Assembly (NCBI RefSeq): GCF_000372725.1
Contig: NW_005198751.1
Span: forward strand, 355,809-419,808
Length of the DNA: 64,000 nucleotides
Source of the DNA: Emiliania huxleyi CCMP1516
Lineage: Eukaryota; Haptophyta; Isochrysidales; Noelaerhabdaceae
Direction of reading: 5' to 3'
In this document: piece by piece, positions 40,776-51,245 of the stretch
How positions within the stretch are numbered: position 1 is the first letter of the stretch
How the letters are laid out: the number at the start of each line of letters is the position of its first letter
Position numbers and translations under genes: made by a program
Notes under the pieces: model-generated
The model's database searches: none
What the model was told of the DNA's origin: nothing
The model's input: the letters and a program-made list of their open reading frames with translations, nothing else

Positions 40776-41665
40776 ACACTGGCACGACAAGGGCGCGGAC
40801 TGGCGCGGACTGGCACACACACCGGCTCACCACCGGAGCCGCGCTGAGGATAAAGAAAAGGGGGTGGGATCTCTCGAAACCCTTGAGACAGCATGTCTCT
40901 GCTCGTTTTCCTGCTCCTCGCTCGCCCGGGCGGTGGCACGGGGGGTGCGGAGGCGTCGCCGCCGCGCTTGCGCGCGCGCGGGGCGGCGCCGGAGCCCACC
41001 TGCTGGCACCGCCACGCGGCGCGACGCCCGGCCGGGGCGGGGCGCGGGGTCGAGAAGACTCAGGGCGAGGCTCAAATGCAGCTCCACAACGAGCATTCTG
41101 ACGCCGAGAAGCTCTCTGGCGACGAGCAGCGGCGGAGAGGCCTGGGCGATCGGGCCGATTCGGCGGCGCGCGGCGTCCGGTTGACCCCCCGGTCCCCGTA
41201 CTCGACCATGAAACAAACTCAAAGTCCACCACAGCCACCAGCCTCCACCTCCACCCGCGAGCCGCCACCGCTGCCGCCCGCGACGCCGCCCGCCGCGTCA
41301 GATAGCCACGACGCGCGCATCGAGTCGCGTCGGAGAGCCGCGCCGCACCAGCAGCAGCATCTGCACCACCAGCAGCAGCAGCAGCACCACCACCACCACC
41401 CGAGAGAGAAGCGCACCTGCCCGACGCCGCCCGCCGCGTCAGACGCTCGCGACGCGCGCGTCGAGCCTCTCTCTCTCACGGGGTCCCACAGGGAAGGCGA
41501 GCAAAACCTTATCGCGCGCGCTAGACGCCGACTCGGAGGCCGCACCGGCGCTGGTTCACACTACTGTGGGGGCCGGTGGCAGGCAGCTCCGCATCCGTGC
41601 AGCATCCTGGCCTCGTCCTTTCTGCATTCGTGTAGCCTGGAGCGCAGCGCCAATCGTTGCAATTT
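40776..41665. other. Upstream region of the WW-FHA gene, low-complexity
   Basis: Contains CAC/CAG runs (about 41350-41400) and proline-rich frames. A 277-codon frame crosses it but has repeat-like composition and overlaps the WW-FHA start out of frame, so I do not call it a gene. Confidence 0.45.
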
Positions 41666-42355
41666 ATGCGGCGCTTGCCGCTTGCGCTCGCGTGCTTCGC
41701 CGCGACGGCGACGGCGCTGCGGCTGACGAGGGCGCCGCTCAGCCGTGGCCAGCGCTCGGGCAGGCTGTATGCGCAGAGCGGGTGGACGACGGGCACGGAC
41801 CCGGACGGACGGGTCTTCTACGTCGACGGTCGGACTGGCCAGTCTCAGTGGGAGCCGCCCCGGGACGTGCCCGCGGGCTTTGGTGAGCAGGTGGTGTGGC
41901 GCATCACGCCCTTCAACGGCGTGTGCTCCGAGTACGCCGTCCGCAATGGCGAGGAGCAAATCCTTGGCCGCTACGACATGCTCGAGCAGAAGCTCACAGT
42001 GAGCCGCGCGCAGTGCGTGCTCCGGGTCGCGGACGACGGCACCGCCACGCTCGTCTCGGTCGGCAGGTGCCCGACGACCGTGCGTCCACGCGACGGCGCC
42101 CCGTGCTTTGGGCTCGAGGCGAACTACCCGTTTCCCTTGAAGGCCTTCCAGTACGTAGGCATCGACCCGAACGAGCCGTGGGGAGCCGTCTTCACCTGCC
42201 AGGTGGAGCGGGCGGACGGCTTTGGCTACCCGCAGCCGCAGCAGCAGCAGAGACACCAGGGGCGTGGCGGCTGGGTCACGGCGTTCGACGAGGCGACCGG
42301 CGAGGCGTACTACATCAATGAGCAGACTGGCCAGTCGCAGTGGGAGCCACCGTAG
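41666..42355 (+). CDS. WW-FHA-WW domain protein with signal/plastid presequence
   Basis: 229 residues from ATG 41666. MRRLPLALACFAATATALRL is a signal peptide followed by a basic stretch, as in complex-plastid targeting. The first WW domain is GWTTGTDPDGRVFYVDGRTG with QSQWEPP. The FHA domain has ILGRYDM, LTVSRAQCVLRV and the SVGRCPTTV loop (phosphothreonine-binding fold). The C-terminal WW domain is GGWVTAFDEATGEAYYINEQ with TGQSQWEPP at the very end. Both WW domains keep the second Trp and the Pro. The combination suggests a phospho-dependent adaptor; partner unknown. Confidence 0.8.
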   Translation: MRRLPLALACFAATATALRLTRAPLSRGQRSGRLYAQSGWTTGTDPDGRVFYVDGRTGQSQWEPPRDVPAGFGEQVVWRITPFNGVCSEYAVRNGEEQILGRYDMLEQKLTVSRAQCVLRVADDGTATLVSVGRCPTTVRPRDGAPCFGLEANYPFPLKAFQYVGIDPNEPWGAVFTCQVERADGFGYPQPQQQQRHQGRGGWVTAFDEATGEAYYINEQTGQSQWEPP

Positions 42356-43544
42356 GTCGTGCTTCAGTGTTATATGAGCGTCATTTTGTACCCACCCCCC
42401 CTACTTCGTGTGGCGCGTATGGGCGGGTCCACCGCAGAAACCACCCCGGGGCCAACCCGCTTCGGTTTCGTCGGTTCCAAGGGCACTAGGAACCCACGAA
42501 ACCCGAAAAGAAAACGTGCCCCCCCTTCGAGTGTATCTACTATCTTCAGTGTTCATGCTCGCTGGAGCGTCCGGTTCAACACGCGCTCGCGTCTGCTGGC
42601 GCCCAGAGAACGTGTTGCACCTCGTGCTCCCGGCGGAGCCCAACTGCTCGCACTCGACAGGGCAGTCCATCCACTCGCGGCAGCTGAAGTCGAACTTCCA
42701 CTCAATGCGGCTCGCGCCGAATTGTGAGCTCGGCGAGCGAGGTCGGAGAGCGACCTTCAGTTGGCCCAAGCCGCACGCCACTGAGGCAGAGCGGCCGTGC
42801 GCGTACGACGCCGTACGCGCACGGCCACTCTGCACCGACCGCAGCGCTGCATTGCGACCGCAGTAGCTCAGCTCAGCCAGGGCTCGCTCGCCCAAGCTCG
42901 GAGCCGCCGCCGGTCATGGGCAGCAACAAAGGTTTGACGCGTCGCTCGGTGCAGGAGGGCACTGCAGTAGAGGTGCAGTGGCCGTCCGGCGCGCGATGGG
43001 CTACAGCTTCATTGGCAGCTACCAGAGCGCGTCTGGAGCGCTGCCATTGTGTGACCCACGTCCGCTTCCGTCCGCTTCCGGCCCGTTCCGCGCCTCTTTT
43101 TACGCTTTCACTAGCAGGCCAGGCGCGCACGCGCGCCGGGTTTGTTTTCCTCTCCCTTGGCAGCCCAACGTGTTGTGTTTCTCTTTGACAGCTTTAAAGG
43201 TTAAACAAATTCATCTCGCGCATGATTGAGAGAGAGTACTTAGGAATAGCGCGTTGCCAAAGGGCACCTACCTGGAAACATCACGAGTTGACAGTCAGGA
43301 CTGGAAGCGGCGCAGGAGCCTCGAACCCATTCCAGAGCCTTGGTCGAAAGTGTCATCAGGGAGAGGAGGGGGAATGTCATTGCCTCGCGCGTAGTCGAAC
43401 ACTCCCCCAGCCCGACCAGGGGCATCGCGAGCGCGCCCTGGCCGGCGTCTGGTGGGTCGGCATTACTCCACCCACGCCGATCAGCCTGTGCGTCGATGAG
43501 GGCGGAGCTGAGTTTGGGAGTGGGAGCGGCGCACCGACCTCCTC
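42356..43544. other. Intergenic region with palindromes
   Basis: Holds an imperfect inverted repeat near 42460-42512 (TTCGGTTTCGTCGGTTCC against GGAACCCACGAAACCCGAA) and a strong palindrome at 42786-42833. A minus frame near 42560-42720 (WKFDFSCREWMDCPVECEQL) looks coding-like but has no start or end I can define. Confidence 0.45.
42786..42833. repeat. 22-bp palindrome, 4-nt loop
   Basis: GGCCGTGCGCGTACG at 42793-42807 and CGTACGCGCACGGCC at 42812-42826 are exact reverse complements. Outer bases extend the arms to 22 with one mismatch. Confidence 0.8.
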
Positions 43545-44276
43545 TCATAGATCATTACGCGTGCGGAAGTTGCGTGTCAGATTGTGGAAGAGATCATGCT
43601 GCTCGGCCAGCGAGCGCGGTGCATCAGGTGGACCCTCAAGATGTTCGCCAGTGCGATCATAGTAGTAGTTGGCGCGCTCGTTATGGAAGTCCTTCCGTCC
43701 ATCCTCACCGCGTGGGAACGCTGTGCGATCTGGCGGCGTCACCGGCCGTGCGTCAGAATCCGTAAGCTGAGCAAGAGGGTCATGTTGCTCCCTCATCCAG
43801 CCTGGGTTGGAGACGGTCGTGTCGAGCAGCTCAAGCCGACGCGCTGCCTGCCGCTCGATGTCGTCCTCAGCATAGTAGTACGGCTCATATGTCTCTGGAT
43901 CAAGCCGCGCCATGATGCGAGGGCCATCGGTGGGAGCATTGAGTGGGAACGGAGCGATGAGAGCGTGGTGAGCGGCCTCACCAAGTGAGAGCGCGTCGAC
44001 CGCTGGGGCTGGTGCTGGTGCCGGTGGGGGTGGTGGTGGTGATGATGATGTCTGCGTGGGCAGCTCTGACTGCTCTGGCTCCCAGGGGTCGTAGTCAGTG
44101 GCTTGCAGGTCGCCTGCGCGGCTGCCATAGTTGGCGAGCGGATGCACAGCGAGCAGATCCAGCGGAGGTGGTGGCGAGGGATCCGGGAGTGGTGGCATCT
44201 CAGCATCAAGCGCGTCAAAGAGCCGTTCGCGCTCGTCCTCGAGCCAATCCTTGTCGCACTGGCCACCTCGGAAGTA
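43545..44276 (-). CDS. Hypothetical protein, 5' end disrupted by repeat
   Basis: Unknown family. The frame reads DKDWLEDERERLFDALDAEM, a proline run, DALSLGEAAHHALIAPFPLN, LDPETYEPYYYAEDDIERQA and FHNERANYYYDRTGEHLEGP, ending LTRNFRTRNDL at 43545. Composition is convincingly coding. Upstream of about 44276 the open frame continues only into a family B repeat, so the true start is lost, lies in another exon, or was replaced by repeat sequence. An internal ATG (near 44200, MPPLPDP) could serve. Confidence 0.45.
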   Translation of the reverse strand, partial: YFRGGQCDKDWLEDERERLFDALDAEMPPLPDPSPPPPLDLLAVHPLANYGSRAGDLQATDYDPWEPEQSELPTQTSSSPPPPPPAPAPAPAVDALSLGEAAHHALIAPFPLNAPTDGPRIMARLDPETYEPYYYAEDDIERQAARRLELLDTTVSNPGWMREQHDPLAQLTDSDARPVTPPDRTAFPRGEDGRKDFHNERANYYYDRTGEHLEGPPDAPRSLAEQHDLFHNLTRNFRTRNDL

Positions 44277-44780
44277 AGAAAAAGAAAGAAAAAAAACAGG
44301 CAACCCAAGGGAGGGATGGGAGGACGGCACCACGCCGCCACCACACAGGGATTTTAAGGAGAGGAGTGTGGTGCTAGCCGTCGCCCACCCGAATCCTTGG
44401 TCGTCTGCCTCTTTCTATCCGAGCTTGGAGCACTTGGAGTGCAGTCATCAGCCTCACATCCAGGGCGCCGGGGAGCTCAGAAGCGCACCCAGCGGGCCGG
44501 ATGATCGGGATCGGGTTGCGGGCAAGAAAGCCCTAGCCCCGGGGGTGCGCGTTCGCAGGGCAAGGGCCGTAAAGTAAACACAGGTCTCCGAGGGTTGGCT
44601 CCGTGTACCGGGTTTCCCCTTAACTTCAGAACGCCCTTGGAGCACTTGGAGTGCGGTTAGCAGCCTCACATCCAGGACCGGGGAGCTCAGAAGCGCACCC
44701 AGTTGGCCGGGTGATCGGGATCGGGTTGCGGGCAAGAGAGCCCTAGCCCCGGGGGTGCGCGGTCGCAGGGCACTCACCCG
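44277..44780 (+). repeat. Family B then two family A copies
   Basis: Family B at about 44277-44400 (CAACCCAAGGGAGGGATGGG; GGGATTTTAAGGAGAGG) is followed by family A at 44404-44636 and a shorter second A at 44637-44780. The A-B order differs from that at 29.4 and 34 kb, suggesting that A and B are parts of one unit that can occur in tandem. Confidence 0.75.
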
Positions 44781-44902
44781 TGTATTTTTCTTTCCGGGGC
44801 GCTCTTGTCGGAGCTGAAAAGCTGGCTCCGAGCTGCCTGCTGCAGCTGGGTCGCTTCCTCTTCCTCAAAACTGCTCTCGGTCTGCTCCCAGCTCTCCTCT
44901 AC

Positions 44903-46402
44903 ATGCTGCTGCCCGCTCTCGCACTGTCCTCCGCCTTCCTGGCTCCGCACGCCGCGTCGCGCGCCCTCTCCACGTCCAAGGTCGCCATGAATGGCGGCAA
45001 GGGCTTCGGCGGTGGCGAGGCGACGCGAGATCCGGCGCCGACCGTGATTGACCCGAACGACCCAAAGGGTAAGCAGCAGGCGATCCACAAGGCGGAGTCC
45101 TTCGCCGAGTACCTCGCCAAGCGCTCGGCGGGCGGCGGCGCGGCGCCGTCGGCCGTGGGCAGCGTGGTTCCGGCGCCAAACGCTGGAACCGCGCTGGTCA
45201 GTGATTTCACCTGCACGTGGCTGTCGGCCTCCGAGAAGGCTGCACTCAAGGCGACCGCTGACGCGTTGTCTGCGCCGAACAAGGGGTTCCTCGCCAGCGA
45301 TGAGTCGGCAGGTCCGTGGCTGCGAGCGGGCCACGTCGACGCTGCAAAGGTGGAGGACACGGCCGAGAACCGGGCGGCGTATCGCTCGATGCTATACCAG
45401 GCGCCAGATGTATTGCAGCTCAACACGGCGGACTTAAGTGTAAACGAGTAGAGGTGTGACCAGGCCCCCGGCTTGTCGGAGCACATCTCCGGCGTCATCC
45501 TGCACTGGGAGACGCTGTTTCAGTCGGACGCGGCTGGCAACAAGATGGTCGACCTGATCACGCGCAACGGCATGATCCCGGGCATCAAACTCGACAAGGG
45601 TTACGACACGGCGGGCATCCCCGGCACGGCGGTGGGGCCACTCGGGCACCCAGAGACATGGGACAAGGGCATCGACGACCTCGACGCGCGGTGCAAGCAG
45701 GCGTACGCGCAGGGAGCACGCTTCGCCAAGTGGCGCAACGTGCTGCAGATCGACCCGGTGCAGGGCCTCCCCTCCGACCTCGCGATCACCCTCTGCGTCC
45801 ACAACTTGGCGCAGTACGCAGTAATCTGCCAGAGGAGCGGCCTCGTGCCCATCGTCGAGCCGGAGATCGTGCCCAACGGAGACCACGACATTTCCGCGTG
45901 CGCCGTCGCCACCGAGCGGGTGCTGGTGGCGCAGTTCGAGGCGCTCAAGGCGCACGGATGCTACCTCGAGGGCGCCGTCCTCAAGCCAAACATGGTCAAG
46001 AATGGCCTGACGGGCCCAAAGGCGACGCCCGAGGAGATCGCGGCGGCGACCGTGACGGTGCTCAAGCGGACGGTGCCGGTGGCGATGCCCGGCATCTTCT
46101 TCCTCTCGGGCGAGACCGCACTCGACGAGGACAACGAGGAGGAGGCAACCAATAACCTCAACGCAATCAACCGGCTATACCCCGACCTGCCCTGGTCCGT
46201 TTCCTTCTCGTACGGCAAGGCGAGCCAAAAGACGACCATCGTCACGTGGATGGGCGACACGGCGAACGACCCCGCCGCGCAGCAGGCCATCCTGGCGCGC
46301 TCCAAGGCCAACGGCGACGCGTGCCAAGGGAAGTACGTCAAGGGCTCCTGCGCCTCGGTCGGCGTGGATGGCAACATCCTGCAGGCGGCAGGAGCCTACT
46401 GA
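44903..46402 (+). CDS. FBA: Class I fructose-bisphosphate aldolase, plastid-targeted
   Basis: Reversible cleavage of fructose-1,6-bisphosphate in the Calvin cycle/glycolysis. ATG 44903 gives MLLPALALSSAFLAPHAASR: a signal peptide with Phe right after a likely cleavage site and an AFLAP motif, typical of red-lineage complex plastids. Catalytic features: KGFLASDES, KLDKGYDTAG, FAKWRNVLQI, IVEPEIVPNGDHD, and LEGAVLKPNMV with the Schiff-base Lys about residue 340. The C-terminus is A-G-A-Y, keeping the terminal Tyr. Exons 44903-45400 and 45464-46402 give 478 residues. The 63-nt intron is GC-AG (TACCAG|GCGCCA to GACCAG|GCCCCC). Unspliced, the frame stops at 45451. The segment after ASDES (AGPWLRAG) differs from the usual TGT-IGKR pattern, so it is a divergent class I type. 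Confidence 0.92.
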
Positions 46403-46968
<566 letters not shown>

Positions 46969-47796
46969 TCACACAAGCTTGGTCCCCGTTAGCGCCTCGC
47001 GCTCGCCAGCGTCGCTCACGCGCCGTCTCCGCCGCGGGGCGCGGACGTACCGCTCGACGAACATGCGCGCGAAGAGGAAACCGTACGCGAGGTACATGAC
47101 GGCACCGAGGTAGAGGATGTCGACATCGACGGCGCAGCCCGACCCACGCGCGTACGCCCAATACGCATAAAAATTGACGACGGTGCCCATCGCAAACTGC
47201 GACAGCTGCAGCGTGGTGATGGCGGGGGCGGCGCGCAGCACGCGGCGGTCGAAGGAGGTTGCGAAGAAGTACGAGTACATGACCGCGTGCACCGAGAAGT
47301 TCATCGACCCGTACCAGAGCGCGAGCGGCGTCGCGTACACCCACGAGGCCCAGGCGAACGCGATGACGCTGGCGTGGTGGAACCAGTGGAGCAGCAGCAG
47401 CGGCCGCTTCTTGAGAACCAACAGCGCGGTGTCCAGGAGCTCGGCGAGCTTGGAGAAGCAAAATAGCACCGCCCACAGAGCAGGCGCCCCGGTCCCTGCG
47501 AGCTCGTAGCAGTCTGCGCACACGCTGTGGTGGAAGCCGCGGTGCCAGAGGTGGCCCACGAGCGTGGGCACGCACGCGGCGACGCCGCAGATCGAGAAGA
47601 GCGCGAGTGACGCGTTCCACACCCTCGAGATGGCGACGAGCCGGACCGGGCGGCGCGAGGCCATCCACCGAGGGCCAAAGTAGACTCCGGCGAGGTAGAG
47701 GCAGATGGCGAGCACCGGGACGTGCTGGTGCTGCTCAAAGTACCGCTGGCCCCAGTGGGCATCAAAGTGCTCCTGGAAGCTTAGCAGCGACAGCAT
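46969..47796 (-). CDS. ELO: ELO-family fatty-acid elongase
   Basis: 3-keto acyl-CoA synthase of ER fatty-acid elongation. 275 residues from ATG 47796, single exon. Signature order: FSKLAELLDTALLVLKKRPL, the catalytic HWFHH, MNFSVHAVMYSYFF and TTLQLSQFAMG. About six or seven hydrophobic helices. The C-terminal tail is basic (RAPRRRRRVSD) but lacks a classic KKxx. The MYSYFF and HWFHH pattern suits polyunsaturated-chain elongases, but substrate range cannot be set from sequence. The stop lies about 30 nt from a TG microsatellite. Confidence 0.9.
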   Translation of the reverse strand: MLSLLSFQEHFDAHWGQRYFEQHQHVPVLAICLYLAGVYFGPRWMASRRPVRLVAISRVWNASLALFSICGVAACVPTLVGHLWHRGFHHSVCADCYELAGTGAPALWAVLFCFSKLAELLDTALLVLKKRPLLLLHWFHHASVIAFAWASWVYATPLALWYGSMNFSVHAVMYSYFFATSFDRRVLRAAPAITTLQLSQFAMGTVVNFYAYWAYARGSGCAVDVDILYLGAVMYLAYGFLFARMFVERYVRAPRRRRRVSDAGEREALTGTKLV

Positions 47797-48297
47797 CCCT
47801 GGAAACGAGCGAACGAGCGACTGTGTGCGAACGAGCGACTGTGCGAGCCGCGAACCACAGTCTTCTCTCCTCCTGCTCCTCCCTACCCTCCCCTCCCCCT
47901 CCCCTGCATCCCCGCCTCACCTCCCCTCCCCACCCCCGGTCCCTCCAGGTGTCTGCCCTCTCTGCCGAGAAAGTGACCCTTCTCGCTCTGCTGACTCTCA
48001 TCCAGCACCCTCTTGGGGCCTCTCCTGACCGCTGTGGGCCTCTCCAGACCTCCTCTTGCCTTTGGGAGTACCCCTCTCCGTCTACTTCCAGGACACAGGC
48101 ACAGGTTTGCATAATGCGAGCTCTTTCTCAAGGGCTATAGTGCAGAGAAGAAATGCGCATTAACTCGCATCGGGGTGTATGAACAGGGTGAACAGGGTTT
48201 TTGTATGAACATTGGCTGTGCGATTTCAGGGCCCGGGGTTGTGCGTATCATATGAACATTGGCAAATACGGCGCCTCTACTGTAGCTCCCAAGCAAA
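47797..48297. other. Pyrimidine-rich upstream region of the elongase
   Basis: C/T-rich tract (about 47870-47950) and a family F tract (TGCGATTTCAGGGCCCGGGG) at about 48216. No gene is seen. Confidence 0.45.
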
Positions 48298-48558
48298 ATG
48301 GGCGCTCATGCAAGGTGCAAGCATCAGAAGCGGCGCACGCTGTGCGTGGAGTGCGGCGGCGGCTTCCTCTGCAAGCATCGGAAGCCGCGCTCGGACTGCG
48401 TGGAGTGCGGCGGCGGCTCCCTCTGCAAGCATCGGAAGCCGCGCTCGCTGTGCTTGGAGTGCGGCGGCGGCGCCTACTCGCTACTGCAAGCATCGGAAGC
48501 GGCGCTCGGACTGCGTGGAGTGCGGCGGCGGCGCCTAGACTGCAAGCTGGCCAGATAG
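48298..48558 (+). CDS. CxH / CxxCGGG tandem-repeat protein (frameshifted last repeat)
   Basis: From ATG 48298 the protein is three units of the type CKHRKPRSDCVECGGG, each with a Cys-x-His and a Cys-x-x-Cys that could bind zinc. A fourth unit (CKHRKRRSDCVECGGGA) follows in another frame, ending at 48538, so a frameshift or tiny intron lies near 48475. Similar C-H-R-S-C-x-x-C-G-G repeats occur in many algal and stramenopile predicted proteins (from memory); their role is unknown. Confidence 0.55.
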   Translation: MGAHARCKHQKRRTLCVECGGGFLCKHRKPRSDCVECGGGSLCKHRKPRSLCLECGGGAYSLLQASEAALGLRGVRRRRLDCKLAR

Positions 48559-49029
48559 ATAAATAAAAACGCAAAACGGCGGGGGGCCGCAGCCGAAAAA
48601 GGCTAGGAGGGGAGGTCGGGCCTCGCGCCCGCCGTACAACCATCGAGAAGCACTCAGGTCTCCCACGCCTCTCGGGGTTTTAGTGTAACCCTGGCTGAGC
48701 GCTCGCTGTTTTGTGCATTGGGCTCGTTGCGGTGCGAGTATATGGGACACGCGATGTCTCAAATATGAGGGGTTTTGACTCCTACCGGCTCCTGACGCTA
48801 TCCCTGGCAGCTCTAATGACCAGGATCAGTAGTGCTATGATAGAGGCTGCCCATACTAGCGCAGGAGCTGCCACACTCGCCCGGACCGTCCCCCTCTGGG
48901 GCCGGTTCCGCAGCCCGCGAGAGCCGACAGCGGGGCCGTGCCGCGGGTGCCTACTGCCGAGTGCCACAACCACTGCGCCGTCCCGCCACCACCTTCAGGC
49001 TGTCTTGTGTGATGGTTGGGATGTCCAAA

Positions 49030-49720
49030 CGCCACCATCTTGGCTCTTGCGACCTCAAACCCGCGAGCTGTATGGGTGGTCCTGACGTCGACAGACGCCC
49101 GAGGACCACGGTGAAGCTGAGCCGGAACGCGTCGACAAGTCTCGTCTGAGCCCGTGGCGGTCGCCGGCTGAGTCGCCGTGCACGGCCCGGTACCTCAGGC
49201 GTCACCTCCGCAGCCTCAGGTCTCAAACTCCACCACCTCCGCCAGGACGCCGTCGGTGGCACGCTCGGCGGCGAGTTTGTGGCAGCTCCATCTCGAGTAC
49301 GGCGTCGAGCCTACTCACTCCTGTTGGATCTGTGCACTCCTTGGGACCCAGGGAGTGCACAGATCCAGCAAGCGGTGCTTCCTGGCAGCGTGCGCCGGCT
49401 GTGGGGCTGCCACAAAACACGCTTTTTTGGGACATTTTCGACGCTTTTGTCGCACATAAATAAATAAATAAAAACGGACACCTCTCTACTGTGAGATGGG
49501 TAAAAAGGAACAGGCCCCCGCCCTTGCGATCTTTGTGCAGGGTTCTTTGTGGGTGTGGTCGGCGACTAGCCGGGGTCGTCCTCCCGATGGGGGACTAGCA
49601 CTAGCCGTCTTCCACATGGTCCCTCGGGTCCCTGCTGCTCCTAATCTCTTCGTACATCCTCCTGCTGATCTCCGCAAAGTCCTGCTCCCTCCCTCGTCTC
49701 GCTCTGCGCGTCTGCTCCGC
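49030..49720 (+). repeat. Dispersed element with modules X then Y (copy 1)
   Basis: Module X (about 49040-49455, CTTGGCTCTTGCGACCTCAA to TTTTCGACGCTTTTG) precedes module Y (about 49488-49720, CTACTGTGAGATGGGTAAAA onward). Both recur in reverse orientation at 51.7-52.4 kb. Module X contains an 18-bp hairpin (TGGATCTGTGCACTCC against GGAGTGCACAGATCCA) at about 49324-49368. The rest of 48.56-50.08 kb has no supported gene. Confidence 0.8.
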
Positions 49721-50080
49721 CTCACCGTCTTCTGCCCTGCGTCGTCTGGCGACGGATCCTCCATAGTCGGTCGAAGTCGCCGCCCTCCTCGTGCCTCTTC
49801 CCAACGTTCCCTCGGCGGCCGATGCCGTCTGCTCCGGCTCCCCCGTCCCCGGGTCTGCCCTGCTCTCGTCTGCGCTAGTTTCTGCTTCGTCCTCACCGGC
49901 GTCTCTCCTCTTCCCTCTCCCCTTCTTGTATGCTTTGCACATCGCGTCGATTCCTGTTCGCGTGCGACATGCCATTGTGGTTTTGTTTTTCGAGACTAGC
50001 GTCAGCTGTTTTCACAGCAGGCTGGAAGTACCTCGCCCGGGCCAGAGCTGGACAAGAGAAATGCGACCACTCTCAAAAGG

Positions 50081-51073
50081 CTACGTTCCTAGAGCCAGTA
50101 GCCGCGGCCGCAGCTGCTCGTACACGGCAAACACCGTCGCGTGTTTTAGCACCGCCCGCATCACCACGGGCTGCACGCCGCGGAAGAAGGCGCGCTCCTC
50201 CGCCACGGCGCGAAGGGCGGCGAGGAGGCTCGGCGCGGCGCCCGACTGCACTCGCGTCTTTGCGACGTCGATCGGGCAGCACGCGAGCCAGCTGATGACT
50301 CCGCAGGTGGCGCCGGCGAGAGGGGCGGCGGCGGCGGCAGGGCAGAGCGGCAGCAGCGCCTCGCGCGTGCTCTCGTACACCGAAAAGTAGATCGCCGACG
50401 AGGGCACCTCGCGGGCGAGCGTCGCGCCGAGGCCGAGCGAGAGCGATCGCTCGCGGGCGAGCGCGAGCGCGCAGTGGAGCGTCGAGGCGTGGGCGTTGGG
50501 CCGGGTCTGCATCACAATCTTGACGCGGTCGACGGGGCACGTCGCCATCGCGGCAAAGATTCCGGCAAAGGCGGCGGAGAAGAGGCCCTCCGCCTTGTCC
50601 AGCGGCCGCGCCATGTCTGCGTCCCGGCCGTGCCGCACCGTGCGCGAGGCGTGTACGCACACCTTTGAGAGCTCGTAGCCAGCAAAGAGCGATGACTTGA
50701 TGAGGAACGCTCCGCACAGCGGGGAGGGCAGGCCCGAGTAGATGCCGAGCGGCCCGCGCTCGCGGATCAGCAGAGCCAGCGCGGCCATCGGCGCCTCGCT
50801 CACCGTGGCGGTCATCAGCCGAGTCTTGACCACGTCGATTGGGAAGACAGCCGCCTCGCCGCACATCGAGCCGATTGTACCTGCCGCAATGTTCACCGCA
50901 GCCGCTGCAGGGGCCGACGGTGACTGGGCCGAAGAAGAGGCCGCTTCACCGGGCTGCACGTCGCGGGCGCTCAGGCGAGCCGGCATTGGCCTTCGGTGCT
51001 GCGGCCCGTCCAGCAAGCGATCGGTCCGACGGGGTACTCGAGTTTCCGGGCATGTTTTTCTTTTTCGCGCCAT
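50081..51073 (-). CDS. Mitochondrial carrier family (SLC25) protein
   Basis: Inner-mitochondrial-membrane (or other organelle) solute carrier. Three repeated signatures are visible: FPIDVVKTRL, CPVDRVKIVM and CPIDVAKTRV, each followed by the family's glycine/arginine-rich second half (IYSGLPSPLCGAF; GLGATLAREVPSSAIYFSVY; FFRGVQPVVMRAVLKHATVF). ATG 51073 (MARKRKTCPE) gives 330 residues; the Met at 50986 gives a shorter form with less basic leader. No intron. The substrate is not predictable by eye. It lies between two inverted copies of the X/Y element. Confidence 0.87.
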   Translation of the reverse strand: MARKRKTCPETRVPRRTDRLLDGPQHRRPMPARLSARDVQPGEAASSSAQSPSAPAAAAVNIAAGTIGSMCGEAAVFPIDVVKTRLMTATVSEAPMAALALLIRERGPLGIYSGLPSPLCGAFLIKSSLFAGYELSKVCVHASRTVRHGRDADMARPLDKAEGLFSAAFAGIFAAMATCPVDRVKIVMQTRPNAHASTLHCALALARERSLSLGLGATLAREVPSSAIYFSVYESTREALLPLCPAAAAAPLAGATCGVISWLACCPIDVAKTRVQSGAAPSLLAALRAVAEERAFFRGVQPVVMRAVLKHATVFAVYEQLRPRLLALGT

Positions 51074-51245
51074 CTGAGCGACGGGAGGATGTGGCCTTGA
51101 GTTATGTGTACGCCAACTCAGGGTGTGTGGCAGCCAGCTGGCTGTGTGTCTTCTGAGCCTGTTTTGTGTGTCGCTCGTGCGTGCCGTCATCATCTGTCCA
51201 GCGTAGCACGACTGGTCGTTTTTGTTTCCACGGCGAACGGTAGCG

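Noticed and set aside
40893-41726. 277-codon plus-strand frame with His/Gln runs
   Set aside because: Low-complexity, begins next to a family B repeat and overlaps the WW-FHA start in another frame; no domain.
45401-45463. Aldolase as a pseudogene because of the stop at 45451
   Set aside because: A 63-nt GC-AG intron explains the stop and joins two conserved halves in phase.
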